Source: Metellina segmentata (taxonomy: Eukaryota > Arthropoda > Arachnida > Araneae > Tetragnathidae). From it: DNA of 64,000 bases. Positions 23,260 to 33,309 of this stretch are shown here, piece by piece. The stretch covers positions 70,038,698-70,102,697 of the forward strand of contig OX375877.1 in assembly GCA_947359465.1 (NCBI GenBank), given 5' to 3'. The number at the start of each line of letters is the position of its first letter. Positions within the stretch are counted from its first letter, which is position 1. Below the pieces are notes generated by a model. The model was not told where the DNA came from. It did not search any database and saw only the letters and a program-made list of their open reading frames with translations. Made by a program: the position numbers and the translations under genes.

Positions 23260-24300
23260 TCGAGAGAAAAAGCGATGGCGTGCCATCATTGAAAGAATAA
23301 TTGCTGTAGTACAATTTTTAGCAAGTCAAAATTTGGCATTCAGAGGAACTAGTACGAAGTTGTATCATAGGGTTACAACAATGGATCGAACATGAAGGGG
23401 GAAAATATAGGGCTTCAGAAACGGATTCACAATATTAATCCTAGAGCATTATACGTGCCGTGTGCGGCTCTAACATTAAATCTCGTCGTTAATGACGCTG
23501 CCAGCTCCAGTGGTGAAATTTCTGGGTTTTTGATATGGTACAAGAGGTATATAATAACTTTTCTGCGTCCCATATCGATGGGATTTACTAAAAAAACACG
23601 TGAAAAGTCTATCTTTAAAACCGTTGAAACTAGGTGGGAAAGTTGTATCAATGCTATTAGACCTCTAAAACACGACCTAAAAAACATTATTACCGCATTA
23701 TATGCCTTAATTGAAGATACCACGAGAGACACGAAAACAAAAATGGGTGCTAAATCAATAATTAAAAGTCTTGAAACATTAAAATTTGTGTATTAAATTT
23801 TAATTTGTCATGATTTATTATCAAGAATTGACGTATTTAGTAAAATGCTTAAAAATCCTAATTAAACATCTCGGAATGCATCGAAGGTTTAAATAATCTT
23901 TAAAATATTTAGTTTCCCAAAGATCTGACGATAGTTTTAAAATATTTGTCGATTCAGCAACAACTCTTACTAGAGATTTAGGTATTGATCCCGAATTTCC
24001 TATCTCGAAGCTCAGGAAGAAGGTCCGTTTATTTGATTACGAGTGCAGTGATGAACCAGTTTCAAATCTCTTTCAGCAATTCAAGACTGCTTTCTATTTT
24101 GCAATTCTTGATCACGCGATCTCTTTGGTAAATGAAAGATTTACCTTATTATCTGAGGGCCATTCAATATTCTGCTTTCTGTATGAGTTTCACAACATTT
24201 CTAATGATGATCTCATTAAAGCCTGCATGGACTTAGATAGTAAGTTACAGGTACACGAGGAAGGAAGTATTGTGAAAGATATAGAAGGTATATAACTCTT
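23260..24300 (+). pseudogene. hAT transposase remnant (ZMYM1-like)
   Basis: The plus-strand fragments include NINPRALYVPCAALTLNLVV, a typical stretch of hAT transposases in which an HCxAHxLNL-like motif is degraded, then RWESCINAIRPLKHDLKN, matching the 'TRWxSxxxAIxPL' pattern of ZMYM1-like hAT proteins. Past a stop at 23794, further fragments continue to about 24300. Frames change several times. The region sits between the left end of element A and insertion B, so it is this element's own transposase. It is clearly inactive. The family placement rests on motif patterns only. Confidence 0.65.
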
Positions 24301-24962
24301 TAATGAAATAATTTCATTCAAATATATTTTTCCAGGTAAAAACAGACAATTGAGATATTAGAAATTATAGTCAAAAATTATCTCATTCCCTGTTTTCCAA
24401 ATTTTGCTCTAGCAATAAGAATTTTTTTAACCTTACCAGGGTGGCAACAAAATCATCGAAGAAAAGTTCCCTGATATTTCCCTGATTTCCATGATAGTGT
24501 GGCAAAAATTTCCCTTATTTTACAAGTCCCTTAAGAAATATTGGGATCCGTAATTGGTATCAATATACAGTAACCACATGACAATATTTCAAGTACTTAG
24601 ATGGAGTAAAAGGATCATTTTCCACAAATATTTTGTATTTTTTCTCATCAGATATTTTAATTGTTATAGTTAGGATTGGAACCTTTAATGCAACTCTAAC
24701 AATAGCAATTGAAAAAACCGGGGAAATTTTTTTTAAATATTTTGATTATGAACTTTTTACACCTGTCCCTATATTTTCCTTTATACATCATAATCAAATG
24801 CAAATATACATAAAAAATTGGTACAGCTTAAGTATACGTTTAAAACGGTGGCAACGATCTTGGCGCATTTCTAGTAACGAGTTAGGGCAGGTAAAGGCAA
24901 CCCATCTGTTTTTCGATTATGGTTTAAATGGCAACCTCGCCAAGCGGAAAGCTAAACCTTTA

Positions 24963-25357
24963 GGCCTGGTGCACACATCCAGTTTTTCCGACGCTGCCGC
25001 AACGCAAGTGCGATCTGAGATACACAAGATCCCATGGAGTAGTGCACATATGCCTCCGGAGCCGCTGCGGCGATGTACGTCCCTCTTGCTTGCAATTAGC
25101 ACAGCAGTTCCCCACGGCGCAGCAGCTCGCTGCACAAGCTTCTCCGGTTTGAAGTACCTTGTTTTTATAAATAAATCGAATATAAATAATAATTAATAAA
25201 TGGTTGCATCCAAAAACGTCTATTTTCTTTGCACCAAGTAAGCGAAACAAATGTATCGCAAATGGCGCGAAATAAGTACTTGCGTCATTTCACGGTTATA
25301 TGTGCATAGTTGAGCTTCGGTACCGCACGTTAAAAAATCGGATGTGTGCACCGGGCC
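24963..25357. mobile_element. PIF/Harbinger-like MITE (TIR GGCCTGGTGCACACATCC, TSD TTA)
   Basis: GGCCTGGTGCACACATCC at 24963 and GGATGTGTGCACCGGGCC at 25357 are inverted with one mismatch. TTA lies on both sides. A 3-bp TTA duplication and GGC-starting ends are typical of PIF/Harbinger. At 395 bp and GC-rich it carries no transposase. Confidence 0.75.
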
Positions 25358-25360
25358 TTA

Positions 25361-25525
25361 GACTACGGCCGGTACATCAGTTGTACCATGATCGCGCCAA
25401 GAAAGAATTTAGACGACGGCCAGTACATCAGTTGTACCTTAAAAGTTATAAGAATCGCGCCAAGAAATAATTTAGACTACGGCCATTGCAGCAGTTGCGC
25501 ATTGGAAGTTATAAGAATCGCGCTT
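25361..25525. repeat. Three tandem repeats, unit GACTACGGCC...GCGCCAAGAAA
   Basis: Three units of about 50-65 bp each start GAC(T/G)ACGGCC, continue with a version of GTACATCAGTTGTACC, and the first two end with TCGCGCCAAGAAA. The second and third also share AAGTTATAAGAATCGCGC. They sit directly after the Harbinger-like MITE. Confidence 0.65.
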
Positions 25526-25570
25526 GTTATATCTATAGTCGTAGTTAAAAGGTTAAATTTTCATTTTGAA

Positions 25571-26573
25571 TCGAATATTATAAATGTAAGTGTTTGTTAG
25601 TCTCTCTGTTTGTTTCCTGCACGTTAAGTCTAGACGAATCTATGGCACTTACAACACAGTTAGTTCAAATATTTTGCAATTTTTGGGTCGCAGCGAATTT
25701 TAAAATTTAATCCATAACATTTTAAAATGAATTTAATGAAATTTAATTATTATTGCATGTAACAGCAAAGAAGATCGTAGATTCTAAATTTATTATTTTA
25801 GATTCCATTTCCATTTAGCGCGGAGGAATGATTTTCCAGCAGACGATAAAAAACAAATAAAATTTTCACTGGAGTTATTTAGTTCTTTTTTCTATCTACT
25901 AGACCATTAAAGATAGAGTAAAAATTTCAATGGATTTGAAATCTGCGGAAAATTTCACATTTGTTCAATACCTAAAAATATGATTTTTTTTAAATAAATA
26001 AAAATTGTAAATTGAATATCTTTAATATTTTCGCAAGAAATTGTAACGTTTTGAGAGATTTTCAGCGAAAAAAAATTTGGCTTGCATTGTTTAGTTATTT
26101 TTGTAAAATCGGGATCGTTAAAGATAGATTGAAAATTTCAACGGATTTGAAATTTTCGGAAAATTTGACACCAGATAGATTACCTTATACGTTGGATTTT
26201 CTTTTAATAAATAATTTTTTAATTGAATATATATATTCACAAGAGATTGTGACGTCACGCCGAATTTCTATTTGGTTTGCGAAGGCACGGGCAACTCCGT
26301 TATGACCTGTTACCCAATTTGCGAAGCAAATCATAGTTCATAAAATTAATCACCAAATGGAAATTCGCAGGGAATTCATTCCAATAGGCTACAAATTTCC
26401 ATTTGGTTTGCGAAGCAAACCATCACCACGGGCAACGCCATGATGGCTGTTATCCAATAGGATACGAAATTTCAATTGGTTTGTTTCTCAAACCGTATTC
26501 GTAGCAGTGGTCACACCTGACCCCACTAAAAGAACTGTCAAGGGCAACACCGTGTTGGCCACGCAGTGGCTGT
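25571..26573 (+). mobile_element. Non-autonomous Helitron H4
   Basis: It starts TCGAATATTATAAATGTAAG after an A and ends with hairpin GCCACGCAGTGGC plus TGT before a T. The internal TTTCAACGGATTTGAAATT recurs in H5, H6 and H8. MITE copies M1 (CATTTCGAATATTCC) and M2 keep the empty site at the A^T step. The 3' tetranucleotide is CTGT in place of CTRR, one change. Confidence 0.75.
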
Positions 26574-28343
26574 TATTCTTTAAAGTTCTTTCAAAATTTG
26601 TTAAACTGTCGGTTGATTTCATTGGTTCATCTGAAATAATTTCTTCCTTGGCAAATTTAGAAGTGCGCCAAAAAAAAAAGCGCCTAAGCTGTTACACCGC
26701 TATAAACGTAGATTGAAGCATTACCAAAATATTCTTCAAAAATGTAATTGCATGCAAAAAAAAACATTATTAGTTACACAAATTTCAAATTGTAAACCAC
26801 AAGTTGTATCGCTGGCCTCACTGCGACGAGACGCTCCGGCCGTGAAAACCACAGCGGCGGTTTTCGCGGCGTTCGAAAATTATGACGCCAGTGTTCCTAA
26901 TTCGAATTTCAATTTCGGAGAATATGATTTACTCGATTCTCAAAAGTACTTGTAATCGCTCATCCCTAAATAGGCCATACGACCATAGTTACCGTTTTTA
27001 CCAAAATTTCAAAAATTCCCTGATTTTTTGTAAAATGTGGAAATTTTCCCTGAGAATTCCCTGATATTTCCAGAATTAAAAAGTTCCCTGAGAATTCCCT
27101 GATTTCCCGGTTCTGTTACCACCCTGCTTACCTGTTTCTGTGGCTTCAGGTGAAAGAAGTTTCAGTAAATTAAAAATTACTTGAGAAAGAATATGACACA
27201 AGAAAGGCTTTCAGATTAGGCCATCATCTCTATTTAATCCGAAATCTCTGAAAAAATTGATTTCACCGAAATTATTGACAAATTTGCTTTAAAAAAAGCC
27301 AGAAAAGTTATTTTATAGTTAATTATTAGGTAGTCTTTGTAGAAGGACTGATTTATATACTTTTCGTCTCACGAGTTTTAATGCTTTAGTACTTTTTTTT
27401 TATTAGATTGTATTTTCTGAGTAAATACTGTTGTTTTGCATTTCTAATTATAAAATGTCTATTTTTATTTCAAAGGTAATATTTTTGTTTGTTTGTTATT
27501 TTTTAAAGTATTTTGTCGCTATAAAACATATTAGCTGGCCAAAAAATAAAGTTTTGCATTTCAAATTTTATTTGCATTTATATTAAATGTTTTACTTTTT
27601 ACTCTTATACAGGTAGATGAATTTATAACGTCAACGTTAAGTATTAGTCAAAATATGAAAAATTCTCTGGGGGGGGGCACATTAGGTATTTGCACGCGGT
27701 CGGCCGACACCCTAGGATCGGCCCTGACTACCAGCCAGCTATATGACATATAACTGATATTTTTTGTATAACTGAAATAATTGGTATAGAATATATCTTT
27801 TTTTAATTATTACTTCTAATTCATATAACAATAGTTAAAATGTGTGGTTTTTAGGAAGTCTTTTATTAGCATATTACAACACCATGGATTTGAATAAATC
27901 TTGACATTCTATATGATTAAAAAATAATTACCAGTTGTGATGTGACATATTACCCTCCTGATTTTTTTTCACTCAAAGTACCCATATTATTTAGTGTTTT
28001 TATCAAGTTTAAAAGAAAAATATTGTGTCCCATTTTTTTTTTTTTGTGGCCTATTACAGTTAACTTTTTTGAAGGCGATTTTTCCACTTCACATGTAATA
28101 AAAGTATTATGAAGTGAATTTATTGTTGTTTTGGCATTATATATACACTCCTGATATAAATAGCTTAAAATTGGTACCAGAATTACTGAATTTGAACCAT
28201 TAGGTCTCAAGGTATTACCTTTTGAGACATTGCTGCAAAATCCAAGATGGCCGCCAATCGGTAAAAATGACCCATTTTCAAAAGCCTGTATCTTGGCTAA
28301 TATTGGGCAAAATACTTTACAAATTGAGATTTGAGGTTCTTAC

Positions 28344-30844
28344 CATAGAGGAGATATAATAGTAGAGTGAGCTATGGCAACCTTTTTATGTCTGCATGAT
28401 CATGTGACTAAAATCAGCAGTCATGCGACTCCTTCTCTCTTTGCGCATATTGTTTGCGCATTCCTTCTTCCCTAGCAAGTAGCAAATGCATTGAATACTC
28501 ATGTTAAAATGTGTCTACGGTGCTGCTTATATGGATGTAATTCCAAATTTATTAAAGGTGGAAACATTAAATTTCACAGGTGAGCGAAAAACTTTTCTTT
28601 CACATTTGTATTTTTCAATACTTTCTACAAGGTGTCCTAAAACTTCCCGTACTCCAACTTTAAAAAAAAATTATTGCCCGTGTTCTTTTTAATTATTGAA
28701 TTTTATCGTCTGCTTATATTTTTATCGACGCTTTAAATTTTATCGTTTGATTTTCTTCGCACTCAAGTTGTGCGATAATAAAGTTCCACATCATTTTGTT
28801 CTTCATTGCAAAATGTATTTATCACGCATTCATGGAATTTCGCTGTTTGAGGCTTATTCATCGACGCCATCTTAAATTTGGCTATTTTGATTGAAACGTC
28901 GCCAAGGGAGACCGTACAATCAACGATAACCAAATGTAAGTTCATATTTTTTTTCCTACGTTATGTTAAAAGTGCTTTTCACCATTAGCAGAAAAATAAT
29001 TGTTTTAATGTTTGTTGATATTGTATAACAAATTCACGAATCGTCAGTACAGGAACTTTTAGGACACCCTGTAGTATGATAAAAATGGATATTCTAACTT
29101 TGGAATTAATAAATACAACTTGCAGACATTTCCCGTTCTATGAAAAGATTTAATACATTTGCAATCAGTATGTATCTAAAATAATGTGTGAAACCAAATA
29201 ACAGGTGGAGTGTGTTTCTAATTGTAAATTGAAATTTATACTGATTTAAAATATTAAAAATAGTTAACCGAAATGTAAAAACTTGTGCGAAATCGTTCTC
29301 TGTCTTGGCGATTATGCTTTGGCAACTAAGAGTACTATATTCTTTCGTGTCTGTCTCACGATAAAAATGTTATGAATTTGGTAACATCAATTTAAGTACA
29401 TCACATAAATTACTTTCTTGCTGAGAAAAATTGTTTTGTATCCACCCATCTGTGCAAACTGTAATTACATAAGAATAATATTTGAAATAAAAGATAACAT
29501 TTGAAACTTTTAACTATATATTAAATAAAATCTATTTGTTAAAAATGGGATTAAAGCATTTTCTAAGCCGTATTATAATTGTGAATTTGTATTTATGATT
29601 TTTTAGAACTATGTAAAACAGTTTATATTTACTTGTAATAAGAATTTGTAAAAATGTGCACCTGCTGAAAATTCATTTATTCAGTTCTTATGTATTTTAA
29701 ATTTTTATTTTGTTCCATTTATTAGTTTTCCCAAAGATGAAGAAAGAAGAAAATAGTTTTAATTAATTAATCGAAGAATTATGTTTCTGTCTTTTAGTTC
29801 ATTTAAAATGTGATGAATGTGACAATAAATTTTATTCACTTACTGTTTCTTATTTATCTTTTGTATTTATTAAATATTGATTTCACACACGATAAGTAAT
29901 AAAAATTCAATTTAAAAATATTTACAAAACTTTTGTACATGCTTAAAAGCATAAAAATTGTCAAGAGTTATTTACATCATCACTTTGATTAATTCAAATT
30001 CATATATGGACACACAGCTACAACTTAATTAGTTTTTGAACCAGAAATCTAAAATTACAAAATAGCTAACATCAAGGGTATTGTTTAAAATAGTTTTCTT
30101 CAATCTTAAAGATTATATGTATAACTTTTCTTGTTAATATTTTTATGCGTAACACTTTGAATAAATTTATGTTTATGGAAACGTAAGCAATTAAGAATCC
30201 ATTATATCAATGAAAGCTTTAGTGTTAACCCAAACGTCATTTGAACAGGGAATCTTCTAATCTGTTTTCAGTATTTTTATTTTATGCATCAGTAAAATAT
30301 TTATTCATGCAGTCATTTCTAAACATGTGCATTTATTTTTCAATTTATTCCAACTCATGCTAACCTCAATAAATTTTTCCAAAAGTTTGAAATATTTTCT
30401 GAAATTAAATCAGATAATTTCTCCACACCTAATACAGTTGAAGAACTATACATAAAATATGGAATTAATCTATTGACTACAATTTATTTATCTTAAGTGT
30501 ACTGGTTAACCTTAATTCTAATGAGAACTTAATTCTATAATAAAATTAAAAACATTAAAAAGTGATACGAATTCAAAAAATATTCAGAAGTGAAAAAGTA
30601 AATATCCATTTGCATTGCCCAAAAATGTTAAAATGTAACTCAAATTCCAGAAATGCTCAGTATTATGCTCGTCGAATGGCTAACTTTCAAGAAAATGTCG
30701 CCAAGAGAGGCGATAAAAGGCTAAATCAAGCAACCAAGCTGAATTTTCGTGGAGCAGTCACGTGACTACTGACAACATGTTGTGGACGCTTTGCGAAGCT
30801 CTTCTCAATAGCGATGCTCAGTCTACTTGTATTAGAAGTCTATG
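28344..30844. mobile_element. Element X, hAT-type, inside W (8-bp TSD GTTCTTAC)
   Basis: The left end CATAGAGGAGATATAATAG then GTAGAGTGAGC, and the inverted right end CATAGACTTCTAATACAAGT then GTAGACTGAGC, match at about two thirds of positions over 29 bases. GTTCTTAC is duplicated exactly at 28336-28343 and 30845-30852. A short frame near 28501 (MLKCVYGAAYMDVIPNLLK, followed by a GTGAGC donor-like site) could be a gene relic. 29090-30560 is AT-rich and featureless. A MITE lies inside at 28628-29071. Confidence 0.75.
28628..29071. mobile_element. mariner-type MITE (TIR CARGGTGTCCTAAAA, TSD TA)
   Basis: CAAGGTGTCCTAAAACTTCC at 28628 and the inverted CAGGGTGTCCTAAAAGTTCC at 29071 are flanked by TA. 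The 444-bp body holds GACGCCATCTTAAATTTGGC and AACGATAACC, motifs shared with the element at 55021-56010. Confidence 0.8.
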
Positions 30845-31430
30845 GTTCTTACTACAGGGGTGAAAACAGTCAAAATGTAAAAAAGAGGAAAATATACGCA
30901 GCGTTATTTTGAACTACAAAAATAGCGGAATAAGAATACTTTATTTGTGTACTAATGTGTGTACAGAAAAGTGGTGCAGACAGAAATTATTTCTGAGAGG
31001 GGTAGGTAAATTTTTAGTTTGATAAAACCTAATAAAATCCACTAAAAACAATAAAATTTGTCTTTGGAAGTAGGGAGGTTAACCCATAACCTCTCACCGC
31101 TGCGTCACTAGTACAGAATGTGTTTATGATAAGCAGCATGTATTCTTGCCTATTATTTAGCTTAAAAGCTCTACAAAGTCCACTATAAACAATGAAATGT
31201 GTCTGGAAAATGTTGGTACCTCATGAGTAAACTCAAATTTTGTAAAAGAGAAAACATATGTTGGCAACTTTGTAAACAGAAAAATCAGTTGCATGAAGTT
31301 GAAAATGTTATTTTTATGAATATTTTTGAACATTTCACCAATGGTGAGATTTTTTTTAAGAATTGCAATTTTTCCAAAACCTTGATACAAAAATGAAATC
31401 AACAGGAAAAAAAAATGCTATGTTACAAAA

Positions 31431-31562
31431 TTTAGCAAGCGCGAATGAACCAGCGTAACTTAGTGTCTACCAAAAAGTACTTCGAAGTAGAGTTGGGTTA
31501 CACTGGTATTTATACTACCCCTTTGTAAGTTAAGTTTTGGAGTGGTAGCTAAGCTCGCTACA
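31431..31562 (-). repeat. 3' LTR of the TRIM element
   Basis: Same 132 bases as 31889-32020; preceded on the minus strand by the purine-rich tract at about 31564-31580. Confidence 0.9.
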
Positions 31563-31888
31563 GTACTCCCCCTCCAGAATTTTAGCAGTCGCCGAAATTC
31601 GATAGTTGACGTCACTTGTAGAATTATTGCCATTTTTGCTTTTGACTGTAAGAGCTGTATTAAGATTACAGTTGCCATGCTGCCTTTTACATGTTATTTT
31701 ATCCATGCGGGAATTGCACGAATGGAGGATGTGATATAACATTAGCAGTTTCTGCTATCACAGCGCCCCCTAGTGGTAGAAAGGTAATTAGTATCAACCA
31801 TGGCGAATTCTACTGGACATTGTGTGCCATCCATCGAATTTTTTTGTAAATTTTTAAGCATGTTTAAATCACGAACGTTGGTCACCAA

Positions 31889-32020
31889 TTTAGCAAGCGC
31901 GAATGAACCAGCGTAACTTAGTGTCTACCAAAAAGTACTTCGAAGTAGAGTTGGGTTACACTGGTATTTATACTACCCCTTTGTAAGTTAAGTTTTGGAG
32001 TGGTAGCTAAGCTCGCTACA
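31889..32020 (-). repeat. 5' LTR of the TRIM element
   Basis: It contains GGTAGTATAAATACC, a plausible core promoter; the primer-binding-like site lies next to it at about 31876-31888. Confidence 0.9.
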
Positions 32021-32093
32021 CAAAATAATAAATAAAATAAATAATATTTTTATTAAACAGCATAAATTTTATATGTAGACACACAAAAAAATG

Positions 32094-32386
32094 GTACAGC
32101 TTCAGTCTACGTTTATAGCAGTGGCAACGGACTTTGAGCTTTTTTTGGCGTACTTCTAGTAGCGAGTAATGATAGGTTAAGGTAACCCATCTGCATAACG
32201 GTTATTGCGGATTTTAATACAACCTGGGCAAGTGGAAAGTTTCATTTAGAATATTAAAGAAAGTTCTTTCAAATTCCGTTAAATTGTCGTTTGATTTCAT
32301 TGGTTCATTTGAAATAAATCTTTCCTTGGCGACATAAATGCGCCAAGAGCCGTTGCCACCGCTGTAAACGTAGACTGAAGCTGTAC
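32094..32386. mobile_element. MITE M, copy 2
   Basis: It starts GTACAGCTTCAGTCTACG and ends with the exact mirror CGTAGACTGAAGCTGTAC. It lies at the same place within Z as copy M1, so it was inserted before Z multiplied. Confidence 0.85.
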
Positions 32387-32748
32387 GCCTGAGGTAAAAA
32401 AATATAGCTTAATTCAGTTTAAATTTAAAACCTATTTTCGAAAATAAAATAACTTTTTTTTCAAAATCTCAAAAATCTATATTTTTTTGTAAATATTCTT
32501 ATTTTTTAATTAAATCAACTTTAAATAAAATAAAACTTAAAATTAATAGCTTGTATTATCCAAGAAACAATTTAACTTATTAAAACAATCATAAATATTA
32601 CCCTTAAAAAAAGCATCATCTTCAAAACTTACGTTGCAAAAAATAGCTGCAGTCTATGTTTAAAACGGTGGCCACCGCCTTGGCGCACTTCTAAAGTCGC
32701 CAAAGAAAGAAGTACGGAATTTGAAAGTACTTTCTAAAATATTCAAAA

Positions 32749-33309
32749 CTAGCCACTACGTGGCTAGCCCGGCGTTGCCCAAAATGTAAAATTTTCCGCA
32801 GATTTTTAATCCGTTGAAGATATATTCAATTAAAAAATTATTTCTTAAAGAAAATCATATTTTTAGGTATTAATCTAATCTGAAATTTTCCGCAGATATC
32901 AAATTCGTTGAAATATTTACTCTCTTTAACGGTCTAGGAGATAGAAAAAAGAACTTTGACTTCAGTTGAAAAATTTATCGTCTGACTGGGAAATCAATCG
33001 CGCAAAATGAAAGCGGGAACGAAAAAAATAGTTTTCTCCGCGTTCAGCGGATGAAAAAAACTTCGCATGATTCCAAACACTGACTGCAAAGTCGCATGAG
33101 TAGAAAAAGTTCTCAGCGTTTGAAAAACCGATGGAGAATAAAACTATGAAATTCATTTTAAAATCTTCTAGATTGAATTTTAAAATTCGCGGCGACCCAA
33201 AAATTGCAAATAATTCGGACTGTCTTTATGCCAAATCTCATTGCTGTAAGTGCCATAGAATCGTCAGGATTTTGCTGCCCCAAACAAACACTTTATTTTC
33301 TAATAGAGA
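32749..33309 (-). mobile_element. Non-autonomous Helitron H5 (561 bp)
   Basis: On the minus strand it starts TCTCTATTAGAAAATAAAGT and ends with hairpin GCCACGTAGTGGC plus TAG, preceded by GGGCAACGCC. It sits between A (32748) and T (33310). Z copy 1 reads ATTCAAAATGAAAAATTAACC across the same place without the insert, giving the empty site. It is close in layout and length to H8. Confidence 0.9.

Larger units (their letters stand above)
24821..26724. mobile_element. MITE M, copy split by two later insertions
   Basis: 24821-24960 starts GTACAGCTTAAGTATACG and 26574-26724 ends GTAGATTGAAGCATTAC. Between them, 25546-25570 (AAATTTTCATTTTGAA) restores the order seen in the intact copies. The insertions are the Harbinger-like MITE with its neighbouring repeat (24963-25545) and Helitron H4 (25571-26573). 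Confidence 0.75.
24437..27126. mobile_element. Element B (TIR CAGGGTGGCAACA) inside hAT A
   Basis: The left end CAGGGTGGCAACA and right end TGTTACCACCCTG are inverted repeats, and CTTAC flanks both sides (24432-24436, 27127-27131). Both subterminal regions carry several copies of TTCCCTGATTT / TTCCCTGAGAA. The interior is short once the MITE M copy is removed, so the element is non-autonomous. The 5-bp TSD is exact but does not fit hAT; the superfamily is open. Confidence 0.8.
22823..27726. mobile_element. hAT element A (TIR CAGGGCCGATCCTAG) inside W
   Basis: The left end CAGGGCCGATCCTAGC and right end CTAGGATCGGCCCTG are inverted repeats. The flanking 8 bases ACTACAAG and ACTACCAG differ at one position, as for a hAT TSD. 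The left subterminal region is GC-rich (GTGCAGCGCGTGCACC). It carries transposase remains at 23260-24300 and the large insertion B at 24437-27126. Confidence 0.9.
31431..32020 (-). mobile_element. Miniature LTR retrotransposon (TRIM) with identical 132-bp LTRs
   Basis: 31431-31562 and 31889-32020 are direct repeats that I read as identical over 132 bases. CAAAA flanks both sides (5-bp TSD). On the minus strand the LTR starts TGTAGCGAGC, contains a TATAAATA box, and ends in CTAAA. A primer-binding-like TTGGTGACCAACG follows the 5' LTR, and a polypurine tract (CTGGAGGGGGAG) precedes the 3' LTR. At 590 bp it has no gag/pol. A short frame starting MLKNLQKNSMDGTQ follows the primer site. Confidence 0.9.

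Noticed and set aside
24633..25196. 187-codon plus-strand open frame, the longest in the window
   Set aside because: It crosses element B, MITE M and the Harbinger-like MITE, three unrelated layers, so it cannot be one gene.
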